Source: JBJMHZ01 sp045807125 (lineage in GTDB: Bacteria; Actinomycetota; Actinomycetes; JAWWOL01). From it: a DNA stretch of 64,000 nt. Shown in pieces: positions 7,838 through 17,587 of this stretch (position 1 is the first letter of the stretch; the number at the start of each line of letters is the position of its first letter). The DNA is taken from NCBI GenBank assembly GCA_045807125.1, contig JBJMHZ010000013.1:62001-126000 (forward strand), read 5' to 3'. Under the pieces are notes generated by a model that had not been told where the DNA came from, searched no databases, and saw only the letters and a program-made list of their open reading frames with translations. A program made the position numbers and the translations under genes.

Positions 7838-9165
7838 CCGCCAACTTCGGCGACTTCGTCGCGGCCGCTGCTGCCCGAGGCGAGCTCGTCGTCCAACCCC
7901 GTATGGGGATGCGCGAGCCCGACGTCATGCGGCGCGGGTTATGCGCCACCCGGGCAGCCGACGCCTGCACGGTCGGAACGCTCACGCTGGACAGCTACAC
8001 CAGGGTCGGCGACCACGACGCGGTGCGCGAGGCACTCGCCTCCGGCATCCCGCTCAACGGCTACCCCATCGTGGACCACCCCGTCGAGGTGACCCGCAGC
8101 GTGCTGGACGGCGTGTGCGATGCGGGCTTCCCGGTCCAGGTCCGGCACGGCTCAGCCACGCCGCAGCGCATCATGGCCGCGCTCGCGAAGGCAGGGTTGC
8201 ATGCGACCGAGGGTGGACCACTCTCGTACTGCCTGCCGTACAGCCGCGTCCCGGTGAGCGAGGCGGTGCGGGCCTGGGCCGAAGCCTGCCTGCTGCTCGG
8301 CGAGGTGCGGGACCACGGTCCCCGAGCCCACCTGGAGACGTTCGGCGGATGCATGCTCGGCCAGCTCTGCCCGCCATCGTTGCTGATCGCGATCAGCACG
8401 TTGGAGGCGTGCTTCTTCCGCCAGCACGGCATCGACAGCGTCTCCCTGAGCTACGCCCAGCAGACCCACATCGAGCAGGACGTCGAGGCGGTCGTCGCGC
8501 TGCGCTCGCTCGCCGCAACGTTCCTCCCCGATATCGACTGGCACGTCGTCGTGTACGCCTACATGGGGCTGTTCCCGCGCACCCCTGAGGGCGCGACGCG
8601 CCTCGTGGCGGAGGCTGCGCGGCTGAGCGTCCGCGGCGGCGCGCATCGGCTGATAGTCAAGACCGTCGCGGAGTCGCACCGCATCCCGACGATCGCCGAG
8701 AACGTCCAGGCCCTAGAGGTGGCGGCGAGCGCTGCCGCTGACGCTAGGAGGAAGCCTGCGGGCGCCCCTCCGGAGGACAGTGGCGTGCTGGCCGCCGCCA
8801 CGGCGATCGTCGAGGCCGTCCTCGAGCTTGACCTCGACATCGGACGGGCGCTTGTCGGCGCGGTCCGCAGGGGGCTCCTCGACATCCCTTACTGCCTCCA
8901 CCCCGACAACCTCGGCCGTACGCGCGCCACCGTCGGCTGGGACGGCCGCCTGTACTGGACCCGCACGGGGAACCTGCCCAGGGCCGCAGCCGTGGAGGCG
9001 GCGATCCCTGAGGACACGGGCTCGCGCGGCCTGCTGCGCGCTCTCTCCTACGTCCAGCGCTGCTTCGACGCGCTCGAGCCCGTCAGGACGCCGCTGCTGG
9101 CTCCCCGGCCCGCGAGTCGCACCGAGCACACCTCAACCGACCGAGCGAAAGCGACAGCGCCATGA
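7834..9165 (+). CDS. Glutamate (methylaspartate) mutase catalytic E subunit
   Basis: A 443-residue TIM-barrel subunit matching the methylaspartate mutase epsilon chain. Early segments RMGMREPDVM and GIPLNGYPIVDHP correspond to the substrate-binding face; LETFGGCMLGQLCPPSLL and the S-Y-A-Q-Q stretch near residue 210 are family-like. The C-terminal ~100 residues (WDGRLYWTRTGN) resemble the lid region. It overlaps the genes on both sides by 4 bases. In secondary metabolism this heterodimer supplies 3-methylaspartate, as in friulimicin and vicenistatin pathways; that role is inferred here from the NRPS context. Confidence 0.92.
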   Translation: MTANFGDFVAAAAARGELVVQPRMGMREPDVMRRGLCATRAADACTVGTLTLDSYTRVGDHDAVREALASGIPLNGYPIVDHPVEVTRSVLDGVCDAGFPVQVRHGSATPQRIMAALAKAGLHATEGGPLSYCLPYSRVPVSEAVRAWAEACLLLGEVRDHGPRAHLETFGGCMLGQLCPPSLLIAISTLEACFFRQHGIDSVSLSYAQQTHIEQDVEAVVALRSLAATFLPDIDWHVVVYAYMGLFPRTPEGATRLVAEAARLSVRGGAHRLIVKTVAESHRIPTIAENVQALEVAASAAADARRKPAGAPPEDSGVLAAATAIVEAVLELDLDIGRALVGAVRRGLLDIPYCLHPDNLGRTRATVGWDGRLYWTRTGNLPRAAAVEAAIPEDTGSRGLLRALSYVQRCFDALEPVRTPLLAPRPASRTEHTSTDRAKATAP

Positions 9166-10196
9166 CCATCGGGACGACCCAGCCGGCCACAGACCCGGTC
9201 GACATCGCCAGCGACCGGCGTCAGCCGTCGAGCCCGCGCGAGCACCTCGCCGCAACGACCACCCGAACGGTGATCCGCATCCAGCACGAGGTCCTCGCCG
9301 CCGCCCGCGAGCACCTGACCGGGGCGGGCTGCACCGAGCTGCTGCTGCCGATCATCGGGCCGGTGACCGACCCGGGAGCTCGAGGTGCCAAGCAGGTGGA
9401 CATCGACTACTACGGCCACCGCTACAAGGTGATGACCAGCGCGATCCTGTACAAGCAGGCGTCGCTGACCGCCGTCGACCGGTTCTTCTGCATCGCCCCG
9501 AACGTGCGGCTCGAGCCGCTGGAAACCAGCTCCACCAGCCGCCACCTCGCGGAGTTCCACCAAATCGACGTCGAACTCGCCGGCGCATCCCGTGAGGAGG
9601 CGATGGCGATCGTCGAGGGGACCGTGCGCCATGTGGTCGAGCGCGTGACGCGCACGCTGCCCCGCGAGCTCGAGGCGCTCGGCCGCGACGTCAGCGCGTT
9701 CGCCGACATCCTGAGCGGGTCGCCCTTCGAGCATCGTGCGCATGCGGATGCCGTGGCGGAGCTGCACGCGCTCGGCCACGCGCAGAGCGGCGAAGCCGAG
9801 ATCGACTGGCAGGGCGAGGCGATCATCTCGGCGAAGTCGAGCCTGCCGTTCTTCCTGACCGACTATCCGAAGGGCTCGCGCGGCTTCTATGACAAGGAGT
9901 CGCGGGAGCGGCCGGGGCAGCTGCGCAACTTCGACCTCATCGCTCCAGAAGGCTACGGCGAGCTGTGCAGCGGTGGCGAGCGCGAGTCCGACTACCGCGC
10001 GGTGATCGCCCGGATGCGGGAGACGGGCGAGAACCCGGCGAAGTACAGCTGGTACCTCGAGATGGTCCGCGCGGGCATCCCCGCCAGCGCCGGCTTCGGC
10101 ATCGGCCTTGAGCGGCTCACCCGCTGGGTGGCCGGCCTGGAGCACGTGTGGCAGGCCAGCGCCTACCCCAAGATCCCCGGAGTGGTGCGCCCGTGA
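9162..10196 (+). CDS. Stand-alone class II synthetase core (archaeal AsnRS / asparagine-synthetase-like)
   Basis: A 344-residue class II aminoacyl-tRNA-synthetase catalytic core lacking the N-terminal anticodon-binding OB domain. Motif 2 is visible as FFCIAPNVRLEP with HLAEFHQIDVE, and motif 3 as GFGIGLERLTRWVAG. This layout matches the 'asparagine synthetase related to archaeal AsnRS' proteins, which adenylate aspartate and transfer ammonia. Directly downstream of glutamate mutase, the natural inference is adenylation of 3-methylaspartate to give 3-methylasparagine or an amide or ester of it. Loading onto a tRNA or a carrier protein is possible. It overlaps its neighbours by 4 bases each side. 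Confidence 0.82.
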   Translation: MTIGTTQPATDPVDIASDRRQPSSPREHLAATTTRTVIRIQHEVLAAAREHLTGAGCTELLLPIIGPVTDPGARGAKQVDIDYYGHRYKVMTSAILYKQASLTAVDRFFCIAPNVRLEPLETSSTSRHLAEFHQIDVELAGASREEAMAIVEGTVRHVVERVTRTLPRELEALGRDVSAFADILSGSPFEHRAHADAVAELHALGHAQSGEAEIDWQGEAIISAKSSLPFFLTDYPKGSRGFYDKESRERPGQLRNFDLIAPEGYGELCSGGERESDYRAVIARMRETGENPAKYSWYLEMVRAGIPASAGFGIGLERLTRWVAGLEHVWQASAYPKIPGVVRP

Positions 10197-11494
10197 GCGC
10201 CCTCAGCGCGGCCACGTTCCCCGAGGCGGCGGTCCGCGCGCGCGCCCGGACCGGGGTGGCGCACGCCTTCCCGGACCACAGGTCGTACGGCCGTGAGCTG
10301 TTCGGCGCCCCCGTCGACGGCCCGAGCGGGGATGCGTTGGATGACTCCCGCCTCGTCCCCCCGGTGTTCGTGCCCGAGCGGCTGGAGAAGCTCGTCGACC
10401 TCGGTCGCGAGCCCCTGCACACCGATGTCGACCTGCGCACGCGAATCGGCGGCTTTCGCTCTGCCTTCCCGTGCTACGTCTCGGCCTTCGGCTCGACCCA
10501 GGTTGCCAGCGGCGGGCTCGGCGTCGCGGTGAGCCGGCAGGCCGGCCTGCTCGGCATCCCGCTGGTGATCGGCGAGAACGTGGTGCCGGTGAACGGGTAC
10601 GGGCGGCTGGAGGACACCGCCGGCCGGGGCCTTCTGGGCCGGATCCTCGCGTACGCCGAGGCAGTGCCCGATGGGATGGGCGGCGTCGTCGTGCAGCAGA
10701 GCACGGAGGACGCCGACGCCGAGGTCTGGAACCTCGTCTACAGCGATCCCTCGGCGTTGGCCCTGCTGGAAAGCGGGCGCCTCGGCTTCGAGCTGAAGGT
10801 CGGCCAGGGCGCGAAACCGGGCCTCGGCGGGATCACCCTCCTCTGGCGCGACCAGGCGCGGGACCTGGCCGAGCAGTTCGCCATCGCGCCGGTCCTCGGA
10901 CCGGACGCGGAGCAGGTGATGCGCTTCGCCACGCCAGGCACGTTCACCGACGAGATCCTGCGGCAGCAGATCCGGCTGATGCGCAACAACTTCCCGCGCG
11001 CCCGGACCTGGGTGAAGCTCCCGCCCGGCCGAGACATCGCCGAGGCCGCCCGCGTCGCCTGGCAGGCCGGCGCCGACGCGGTCACTGTCGACGGTGCCGA
11101 GGGCGGGACCGGGTGGGCGCCGCGCGCGGCACTGACCGGACTCGGTCTCCCGCTCGCCGAGTGCCTGCGTCGGATCGCTGTCCTCGGCTCCCCCGTGGAC
11201 TGCCTGCTCGCATCAGGCCGCGTCTGGGAAGGCGTGCGCGCGGTGAAGTGCCTCGCCTTGGGCGCGCGCGCGACCGGACTGGGCCGCGCCGCGCTGCTTG
11301 CTGCGGACGAGGACCCTAACCGCGGGCTCGTCCGGCTCGTCGAGTGCCTGGCGATGGAGATGGCCCTGCTGATCAGCGCGCTCGGCAAGTACGCGCCGGG
11401 CGCGTTGACGAGCGACGACCTGTGGTCGACCACCGGCGTGCCCGCCGTGCCCTCGCAGCCGGTCCCAGGCGCGCTGGCGGGGGACCCCCGATGA
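10193..11494 (+). CDS. FMN-dependent glutamate-synthase-domain protein
   Basis: About 433 residues with the FMN/TIM-barrel domain of glutamate synthase (GltB central domain): FELKVGQGAKPGLGG, the phosphate-binding region VTVDGAEGGTGWAP, and a preceding FRSAFPCYVSAF core. The glutaminase domain and the FeS subunit are absent. I use the GTG at 10193, which overlaps the previous stop (GTGA). Related stand-alone proteins form glutamate-type amines from a 2-oxo acid and ammonia, or N-methylglutamate. Here it may aminate or oxidise a methylaspartate-derived oxo acid. Function beyond the fold is unknown. Confidence 0.8.
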   Translation: MSALSAATFPEAAVRARARTGVAHAFPDHRSYGRELFGAPVDGPSGDALDDSRLVPPVFVPERLEKLVDLGREPLHTDVDLRTRIGGFRSAFPCYVSAFGSTQVASGGLGVAVSRQAGLLGIPLVIGENVVPVNGYGRLEDTAGRGLLGRILAYAEAVPDGMGGVVVQQSTEDADAEVWNLVYSDPSALALLESGRLGFELKVGQGAKPGLGGITLLWRDQARDLAEQFAIAPVLGPDAEQVMRFATPGTFTDEILRQQIRLMRNNFPRARTWVKLPPGRDIAEAARVAWQAGADAVTVDGAEGGTGWAPRAALTGLGLPLAECLRRIAVLGSPVDCLLASGRVWEGVRAVKCLALGARATGLGRAALLAADEDPNRGLVRLVECLAMEMALLISALGKYAPGALTSDDLWSTTGVPAVPSQPVPGALAGDPR

Positions 11495-11511
11495 GCAGAG
11501 GAGCCGGCCCC

Positions 11512-11721
11512 GTGAGCGAGAACCCCTTCGACAAGGCCGACGGCCGCTTCCTCGTCCTCGTCAACGACGAGAACCAGCACTCGCTCTGGCCCGCGCAGAT
11601 CGCGATGCCGGAGGGATGGCGGGTCGTCTTCGGCGAGGACGACCGCGAGGCGTGCCTCGGCTACGTCGAGAGCGTCTGGACGGACCTGCGCCCCGCCAGC
11701 CTGATCGCCCTTCGCGGCTGA
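11512..11721 (+). CDS. MbtH-like NRPS chaperone
   Basis: A 69-residue MbtH protein with the family signature: NPFDKADGRFLVLVNDENQH, SLWP, MPEGWRVVFGE, CLGYVESVWTDLRP. The conserved tryptophans are all present. The GTG at 11512 follows AGAGGAG by 8 bases and gives the usual N-terminus; an in-frame ATG at 11491 overlapping the previous stop would add seven residues. MbtH proteins bind and activate NRPS adenylation domains, here presumably those of the next gene 97 bases downstream. Confidence 0.96.
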   Translation: MSENPFDKADGRFLVLVNDENQHSLWPAQIAMPEGWRVVFGEDDREACLGYVESVWTDLRPASLIALRG

Positions 11722-11818
11722 TTGCCGCCGTACCCATCTCAGCCCGGAACCCCGCCACGCCATGAGCCGGCCGGACGCAGCCACCGGGTCGAGCAATCGC
11801 ACCTAGGAGTTGGTACAC

Positions 11819-14800
11819 GTGTCGAACGCCGCGCACTCCGACCGGCCTGAGAAGCTGGACCCGACGTCCCGGGTGCTGCACGAGCTAGTCGCGGAGCGGG
11901 CGGTAGCGCACCCGGACGCGGTCGCCCTGGTCGACGCCGGCAGGCAGGTGAGCTACGCCGAGCTGGATGTTGCAGCGAACCGGCTCGCCCACGTGCTGCT
12001 CGCGGACGGCGTACGGCCGGGCGAGGTGGTCGGGGTGCTGGTCGACCGCGATGCGCGCCTGGTGGTCGCGGTGCTCGCTGTGCTGAAGGCCGGCGCCGCG
12101 TACTCGTTGCTCGACCCGCGCTTCCCCGCCGAGCGCGTCGCGGCCCTGCTGTCCGCCGCCGACGCCCGGCTGCTACTCACCGACCCGGCGCACGCCGAGG
12201 CCGCGCATGCGGCCGCCCCACCCACCACGCGGATCCTCGACATCCACGCGGACGTGTCCGGCTGCCCGGGCACCGCGCCGTCGGTGGCGGTGGACCCGGC
12301 GGAGGCGGCATGCGTGATGTTCACTTCCGGCTCCACCGGCCGTCCCAAGGGGGTGCTCACCCCGCACCGCGCCGTCGTCGCGTCACTGCACGGCCAGGAC
12401 TTCGTGGCAGGCGCGGGCCGGGCGTGGCTGCAGTGCTCACCAGTGTCGTGGGACGCGTTCGCCCTGGAGCTGTTCGGCCCGCTGCTGGCCGGCGGCTCCT
12501 GCGTGCTGCACCCTGGCCACGACATCGACCCGGCCGTCATCGCCGCGCTGGTCGCCGCCTACCGGGTGGACACCCTGCACGCCTCCGCCAGCCTGCTCAA
12601 CCACCTCGTCGATACCCACCCTGACACCTTCAGCGGGCTGCGCCAGGTGCTCACCGGCGGCGAGGCCGCCTCCGCGGCGCACCTCGGTCGGCTGCTCACG
12701 GCGCAGCCCCGGCTGGTCGTGGTGAACGGCTACTCCCCGGTGGAGAACACCATCTTCGCCCTCACCCACCGCGTCACCGCGGACGAGTGCACCCAGACCG
12801 GCCGGCCGATCCCGGTCGGCCGGCCCCTGCCTGGCAAGGGGGTGCTCGTACTCGACGAGCGGCTGCGGCCGCTCCCGGTCGGGGCGGTCGGTGAGGTCTA
12901 CATGACCGGCGCCGGCCTCGCCCACGGCTACCTCGGCCAACCCGCCCTCACCGCGCAGCGGTTCGTCGCCAACCCCTACGGGCCGCCCGGCACGCGCCTC
13001 TACCGCACCGGCGACCTCGCCCGCTGGGGGTCCGATGGCGCTCTCACCCTCACCGGGCGCACCGACGAGCAGGTCAAGATTCGCGGGTTCCGCATCGAAC
13101 CCGCCGAGGTCACCGCCGCCCTGACCACCCATACCGCCGTCCGTACCGGTGCCGTCGTGGTCCGCACCGATGGCGCCGGCGAGACGAGCCTCGTCGCCTA
13201 CGTCGTCCCCGAGCCCGGCGCCACCCTGACGACGGCGGCGCTGCGCGAGCACGCCGTGGCACGACTGCCGCAACACCTGCGCCCCAGCGCCTACGTCCTG
13301 CTCGACGCCCTCCCGCTCACCGCCACCGGCAAGCTCGACCGCGCCGCCCTTCCCGCACCCACCCGCGAGGAACCGAACGGGGACGGGGCACCACGCACCG
13401 CCCGGGAGGAGATCCTCTGCGCTCTGTTCGCCGAGGTTCTCCGCCTACCGGCCGACCGCGTCGGCCGCGACGACGACTTCTTCCACCTCGGCGGGCACTC
13501 CCTGCTCGCCGCGAGGCTCGCCGCCCGGGCCCGCGTCGCCCTCGGCGCGGAGCTGGGCATCGGCGAGCTGTTTGACTCCCCCACCCCTGCCTCCCTCGCC
13601 CGGCTCCTGCAAGGAAGGGCACCGGCCCGGCCAGCGCTGGTCGCCACCTCCCGGCCCGACCGCGTCCCGCTGTCGGCAGCCCAGGCTCGCATGTGGTTTC
13701 TCGGCGAGCTCGACGGATGGACCGACGCCTACCACGTCGTCCGCACCATTGGGTTGGACGCCCCGGCCGACCCTGCAGCGCTCACCGCCGCGATCCACGA
13801 CGTGGTCGATCGGCACGAGTCCCTGCGCACCGTGATCCGGGTCGAGGATGCCCAGCCCTGGCAGCACGTCCTGCCCCCCGCCGACCACCGCCCTGGCCTC
13901 GTCGTCGACCTGCCTGCCGACGACGCAAGCGAGCTCGCGACCCGCCCGTTCGACCTCGCTACGGACCCGCCGATCCGAGCCGGCCTCGTGCCCGCCACCG
14001 ACGGTGCCGGGGTGGGTCGGCTGATGCTGGTGCTGCACCACGTCGCGGCGGACGGCTGGTCGATGCCGGTGCTGCTGGACGACCTGGCCACCGCCTACCA
14101 GGCGCGCCTCGACGGGCGAGCCCCGGACTGGGCGCCGCTGCCGGTGCAGTACGCCGACTACACGCTCTGGCAGGCCGATCTGCTCGGCGACGCCTCCGAC
14201 CCAGCCAGTCTCGCCGCCACCCAACTCACCCATTGGACCGAGGCGCTGGCCGGCGCACCGGCGACCCTGGACCTGCCCACCGACCGCGTGCCCGGCGCGA
14301 CCGCGACTTTCCGCGCCGACCTTGTCGCGGTCCGTCTCCCGCGGAAGGTGCTCGCCGACCTGTCCGCGCTGGCCGCTGCGCGCGGCGCCACGTTGTTCAT
14401 GGTCATCCACGCCGCGCTCGCGGCGCTGCTCACCCGGCTCGGCGCCGGCGAGGACATCGTCATCGGCACGCCGGTCGCCGGGCGTGGCGACGCCGCGCTC
14501 GACGAGCTGGTGGGGTTCTTCGTCAACACGCTCGTGCTGCGCACCGACACCAGCGGCGACCCCGCCTTCGCCGAGCTGCTCGCCCGGGTCCGTGCCGTCG
14601 ACCTCGCCGCCTTCGACCACGCCGACCTGCCCTTCGACCACCTCGTCGAGCGCCTCAACCCCGCCCGCTCCCTGTCGCGCCACCCGCTGTTCCAGGTCAT
14701 GCTCACCGTACAGACCGAGCCCGAACCCACGCTGCACCTCGGCCCGGTGTTCGGCACCGTCGAGCCGGTCCCTAACCCCACCGCGAAGTTCGACCTCAAC

Positions 14801-17587
14801 GTCGGCCTCATCGCGGACGGCGACGGGCTGCACGGCAGCCTCGAGTACGACACCGACGTGTTCGACCGCGTCACCGTGCAACGCTTCGCCGCGCGGCTGG
14901 GCCGGCTCCTGGAGGCGGTCGCCGCGGACGTCGAACGGCCCATCGGCGACATCGACCTGCTCGAGCCGGACGAGCTGACCGCCGTATCGACCGGCTGGGC
15001 CGGAGCGACGACCGGCGTGCCGACGGGGTGCGTGCACGAGCGTTTCGCCGCCCAGGCAGCTGCGACCCCGCATGCCACTGCGGTGATCGGGGCCGGCGAG
15101 TCGCTCAGCTACGCGCGACTGCTGACCAGGGCGAACCGGCTGGCCCACCGGCTGGTCGCGGCCGGGGTGCGCCCCGGCGACGTGGTGGCCGTGCACGTCG
15201 ACCGCGACGTGCACCTGGCGACCGCGGTGCTGGGAGCGCTCACGGCAGGAGCCGCCTACACGATGCTCGACCCGACGTTCCCCGCGGAGCGACTGGCCAC
15301 GATCGTGGGCCTGTCGAGCGCTCGGCTGGTGGTGGGTGACCCCGTCCCGGGCCGGTCAGGCCTCTGCGTGCTGCACCCAGCGCCGGGGCCGACGGACGAC
15401 GCGGCCGGCGATGCGGAGCCGCCGGCGGTTTTGGTGACCGGCGCGGACGCCGCCTGCGTCATGTTCACCTCGGGGTCGACCGGCACCCCTAAGGGCGTTC
15501 TCACCCCGCACCGGGCGCTGCTCGCCACCCTGGTGGGGCAGACCTACGCCGGGTTCGGGCCGGGCGAGGTCTGGCTCCAGACCGCCCCTGTGTCCTGGGA
15601 CGCGTTCGCGACGCAGCTGCTCGGCCCGCTGCTGCACGGCGGGGCCTGCGCGCTCTACCCCGGGCACCACCTGGACCCCGCGGGGATCGCGCGACTGGTC
15701 ATCGACCGGCAGGTCACCGTGCTGGACGCATCGGCGAGCCTGTTCAACTACCTGCTCGACGAGCACCCCGAGGTCTTCGCGGCCGTCCGGCGCGCGATGA
15801 CCGGCGGCGAACCGGCTTCCATGCCGCATGTGGCTCGCGCGTTACGGAGCCATCCGCACGTCGCGCTGGTCAACGGCTACGGGCCGGCGGAGAGCACCGG
15901 GTTCACCACCTGCCACGACATCACCGCGGCGGACGAGACCGCGCCGAGCGTGCCGGTCGGTCGGCCCTTGCCCGGCAAGCGCTGCCATGTGCTCGACGAG
16001 CGGCTGCGCCCGGTCCCGGTCGGTGTGGTGGGCGAGGTCTACGTGAGCGGGCACGGTCTGGCTTACGGCTACCTCGGCCAGCCCGCCCAGACTGCCAGCC
16101 GGTTCGTCGCCAACCCCTACGGCCCGCCTGGCACCTGCTTCTACCGCACCGGCGACCTCGCCCGCTGGCGGTCCGACGGCACCCTCGCCCTCGTCGGCCG
16201 CGCCGACGAGCAGGTGAAGATCCGGGGCTACCGGATCGAACCCGGCGAAGTCAGCGCGACGATCGCCACCCACCCCGCCGTGCGCCAGTGCGCGGTCATG
16301 GCCCGTAGCGACACCGCCATAGCCCGCCCCGACGGCGCCAGCGAGATGGCCCTCGTCGCCTACGTCGTCCCCGAGCCCGGCACCACCCCGACTACGGCGG
16401 CGCTGCGCGAGCACGCGATGGCGCGACTGCCGCAGCACCTGCGCCCCAGCGTCTACGTCCTGCTCGACGCCTTCCCGCTCACCCGCACCGGCAAGCTCGA
16501 CCGCGCCGCGCTGCCCGGGCCGATGGTCACGGTCCGGACGGGCACGGCCGACACGGCTCCTCGAACCCGTGAGGAGACGGCCCTCTGCGAGCTGTTCGGC
16601 GAGGTCCTTGGCGTCACCGAGGTCGGTCGAGACGATGGCTTCTTCGACCTTGGCGGCCACTCGCTGCTGGCCGCCCGGCTGCTGGCCAGGATTCGGGTCG
16701 AGCTCGGGTGCTCGCTCGGCATGCGCGCCGTGCTCGAGGCGCAGACTCCGGCGGCGCTGGCCCGCCGCCTGGGCGAGCGAGAGACGGGCGACGCGCTCTC
16801 CGTCGTGCTGCCGCTGCGCAAGCACGGCCGCGCACCGGCGCTGTTCTGCCTGCACCCGGCGACCGGGATCGGCTGGCTCTACTCAGGCCTGCTGCGCCAC
16901 CTGAGTCGTCCTATCTACGCGCTCCAGGCGCGTGGCCTGACCGAGCCGGCCCGGCGCCCGGCCTCGCTCGTCGAGATGGCCAAGGACTACCTGGCCGAGA
17001 TCCGTGTCGTCCAGCCGACTGGCCCGTACCACCTGCTCGGGTGGTCGTTCGGTGCGCACGTCGCCCACGCGCTCGCCTGCATGCTCCAGGCCGAGGGCGA
17101 GCGAGTCGACCAGCTCGTCATGCTGGACGGCTACCCGACGCCGGTGGTCGAGCCGGTCCCGTACGGCCCGCGCGCCCCGCAGATGCTCAGCTGGCTGCTC
17201 GACTCGCTCGGCTACCCGGTCGGCGCCGCGGCACCGACCTGGGAGCAGTTCTGCGCCGACATCGGCGGCGGCGACGGGCCGCTCGCCGCACTGGGCGCGG
17301 ACCAGCTCGCCAACCTGGCCCACGTGTTCGCCGACTCGCTCACGTTGCGCCAGGGTGAACCGCTCGGGATCTTCTCCGGCGACGTGCTGTTCTTCCGTGC
17401 CGTCCAGCACGGTCCGTCCGGCCCGCCCTCGCCAGCTGCCTGGCAGCCCTGGGTCGACGGCGCGATCGAGGTGCACGACGTCGACTGCACGCACGGGCGC
17501 ATGACGCAGCCCGGCCCGATCGACCACATCGGTCGCCTTCTCGCGAAGCAGGTCCCCACCGACGACGCCGCCGAGGGGCCAGCGTGA
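11819..17587 (+). CDS. Bimodular NRPS, A-T-C-A-T-TE
   Basis: A 1922-residue nonribosomal peptide synthetase. Domains by residue: A1 ~20-512 (FTSGSTGRPKGVLTPHRA, GYLGQPALTAQRF, TGDLARW, final Lys in LTATGKLDR); carrier 1 with Ser ~561 in LGGHSLLAARL; condensation ~615-1050 with intact HHVAADG near 740; A2 ~1075-1560; carrier 2 (DLGGHSLLAARL); thioesterase with Ser in GWSFGAH and a late His in CTHGRM. Eye-aligned specificity residues are D-A-L-H-L-G-G-I-F-K (A1) and D-A-T-D-M-G-G-G-F-K (A2); neither is a standard Asp/Asn code. There is no epimerase or methyltransferase. GTG at 11819 lies 9 bases after AGGAG. The expected product is a released dipeptide or cyclised dimer. Confidence 0.96.
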   Translation: MSNAAHSDRPEKLDPTSRVLHELVAERAVAHPDAVALVDAGRQVSYAELDVAANRLAHVLLADGVRPGEVVGVLVDRDARLVVAVLAVLKAGAAYSLLDPRFPAERVAALLSAADARLLLTDPAHAEAAHAAAPPTTRILDIHADVSGCPGTAPSVAVDPAEAACVMFTSGSTGRPKGVLTPHRAVVASLHGQDFVAGAGRAWLQCSPVSWDAFALELFGPLLAGGSCVLHPGHDIDPAVIAALVAAYRVDTLHASASLLNHLVDTHPDTFSGLRQVLTGGEAASAAHLGRLLTAQPRLVVVNGYSPVENTIFALTHRVTADECTQTGRPIPVGRPLPGKGVLVLDERLRPLPVGAVGEVYMTGAGLAHGYLGQPALTAQRFVANPYGPPGTRLYRTGDLARWGSDGALTLTGRTDEQVKIRGFRIEPAEVTAALTTHTAVRTGAVVVRTDGAGETSLVAYVVPEPGATLTTAALREHAVARLPQHLRPSAYVLLDALPLTATGKLDRAALPAPTREEPNGDGAPRTAREEILCALFAEVLRLPADRVGRDDDFFHLGGHSLLAARLAARARVALGAELGIGELFDSPTPASLARLLQGRAPARPALVATSRPDRVPLSAAQARMWFLGELDGWTDAYHVVRTIGLDAPADPAALTAAIHDVVDRHESLRTVIRVEDAQPWQHVLPPADHRPGLVVDLPADDASELATRPFDLATDPPIRAGLVPATDGAGVGRLMLVLHHVAADGWSMPVLLDDLATAYQARLDGRAPDWAPLPVQYADYTLWQADLLGDASDPASLAATQLTHWTEALAGAPATLDLPTDRVPGATATFRADLVAVRLPRKVLADLSALAAARGATLFMVIHAALAALLTRLGAGEDIVIGTPVAGRGDAALDELVGFFVNTLVLRTDTSGDPAFAELLARVRAVDLAAFDHADLPFDHLVERLNPARSLSRHPLFQVMLTVQTEPEPTLHLGPVFGTVEPVPNPTAKFDLNVGLIADGDGLHGSLEYDTDVFDRVTVQRFAARLGRLLEAVAADVERPIGDIDLLEPDELTAVSTGWAGATTGVPTGCVHERFAAQAAATPHATAVIGAGESLSYARLLTRANRLAHRLVAAGVRPGDVVAVHVDRDVHLATAVLGALTAGAAYTMLDPTFPAERLATIVGLSSARLVVGDPVPGRSGLCVLHPAPGPTDDAAGDAEPPAVLVTGADAACVMFTSGSTGTPKGVLTPHRALLATLVGQTYAGFGPGEVWLQTAPVSWDAFATQLLGPLLHGGACALYPGHHLDPAGIARLVIDRQVTVLDASASLFNYLLDEHPEVFAAVRRAMTGGEPASMPHVARALRSHPHVALVNGYGPAESTGFTTCHDITAADETAPSVPVGRPLPGKRCHVLDERLRPVPVGVVGEVYVSGHGLAYGYLGQPAQTASRFVANPYGPPGTCFYRTGDLARWRSDGTLALVGRADEQVKIRGYRIEPGEVSATIATHPAVRQCAVMARSDTAIARPDGASEMALVAYVVPEPGTTPTTAALREHAMARLPQHLRPSVYVLLDAFPLTRTGKLDRAALPGPMVTVRTGTADTAPRTREETALCELFGEVLGVTEVGRDDGFFDLGGHSLLAARLLARIRVELGCSLGMRAVLEAQTPAALARRLGERETGDALSVVLPLRKHGRAPALFCLHPATGIGWLYSGLLRHLSRPIYALQARGLTEPARRPASLVEMAKDYLAEIRVVQPTGPYHLLGWSFGAHVAHALACMLQAEGERVDQLVMLDGYPTPVVEPVPYGPRAPQMLSWLLDSLGYPVGAAAPTWEQFCADIGGGDGPLAALGADQLANLAHVFADSLTLRQGEPLGIFSGDVLFFRAVQHGPSGPPSPAAWQPWVDGAIEVHDVDCTHGRMTQPGPIDHIGRLLAKQVPTDDAAEGPA

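Noticed and set aside
13445..15214. Long minus-strand open frame inside the NRPS gene
   Set aside because: High-GC antisense shadow; Gly/Arg/Val-rich without domains, while the plus-strand frame encodes condensation and adenylation motifs.
15842..16855. Minus-strand open frame over the second NRPS adenylation domain
   Set aside because: Antisense shadow of conserved A/T-domain codons, low-complexity composition, no start context.
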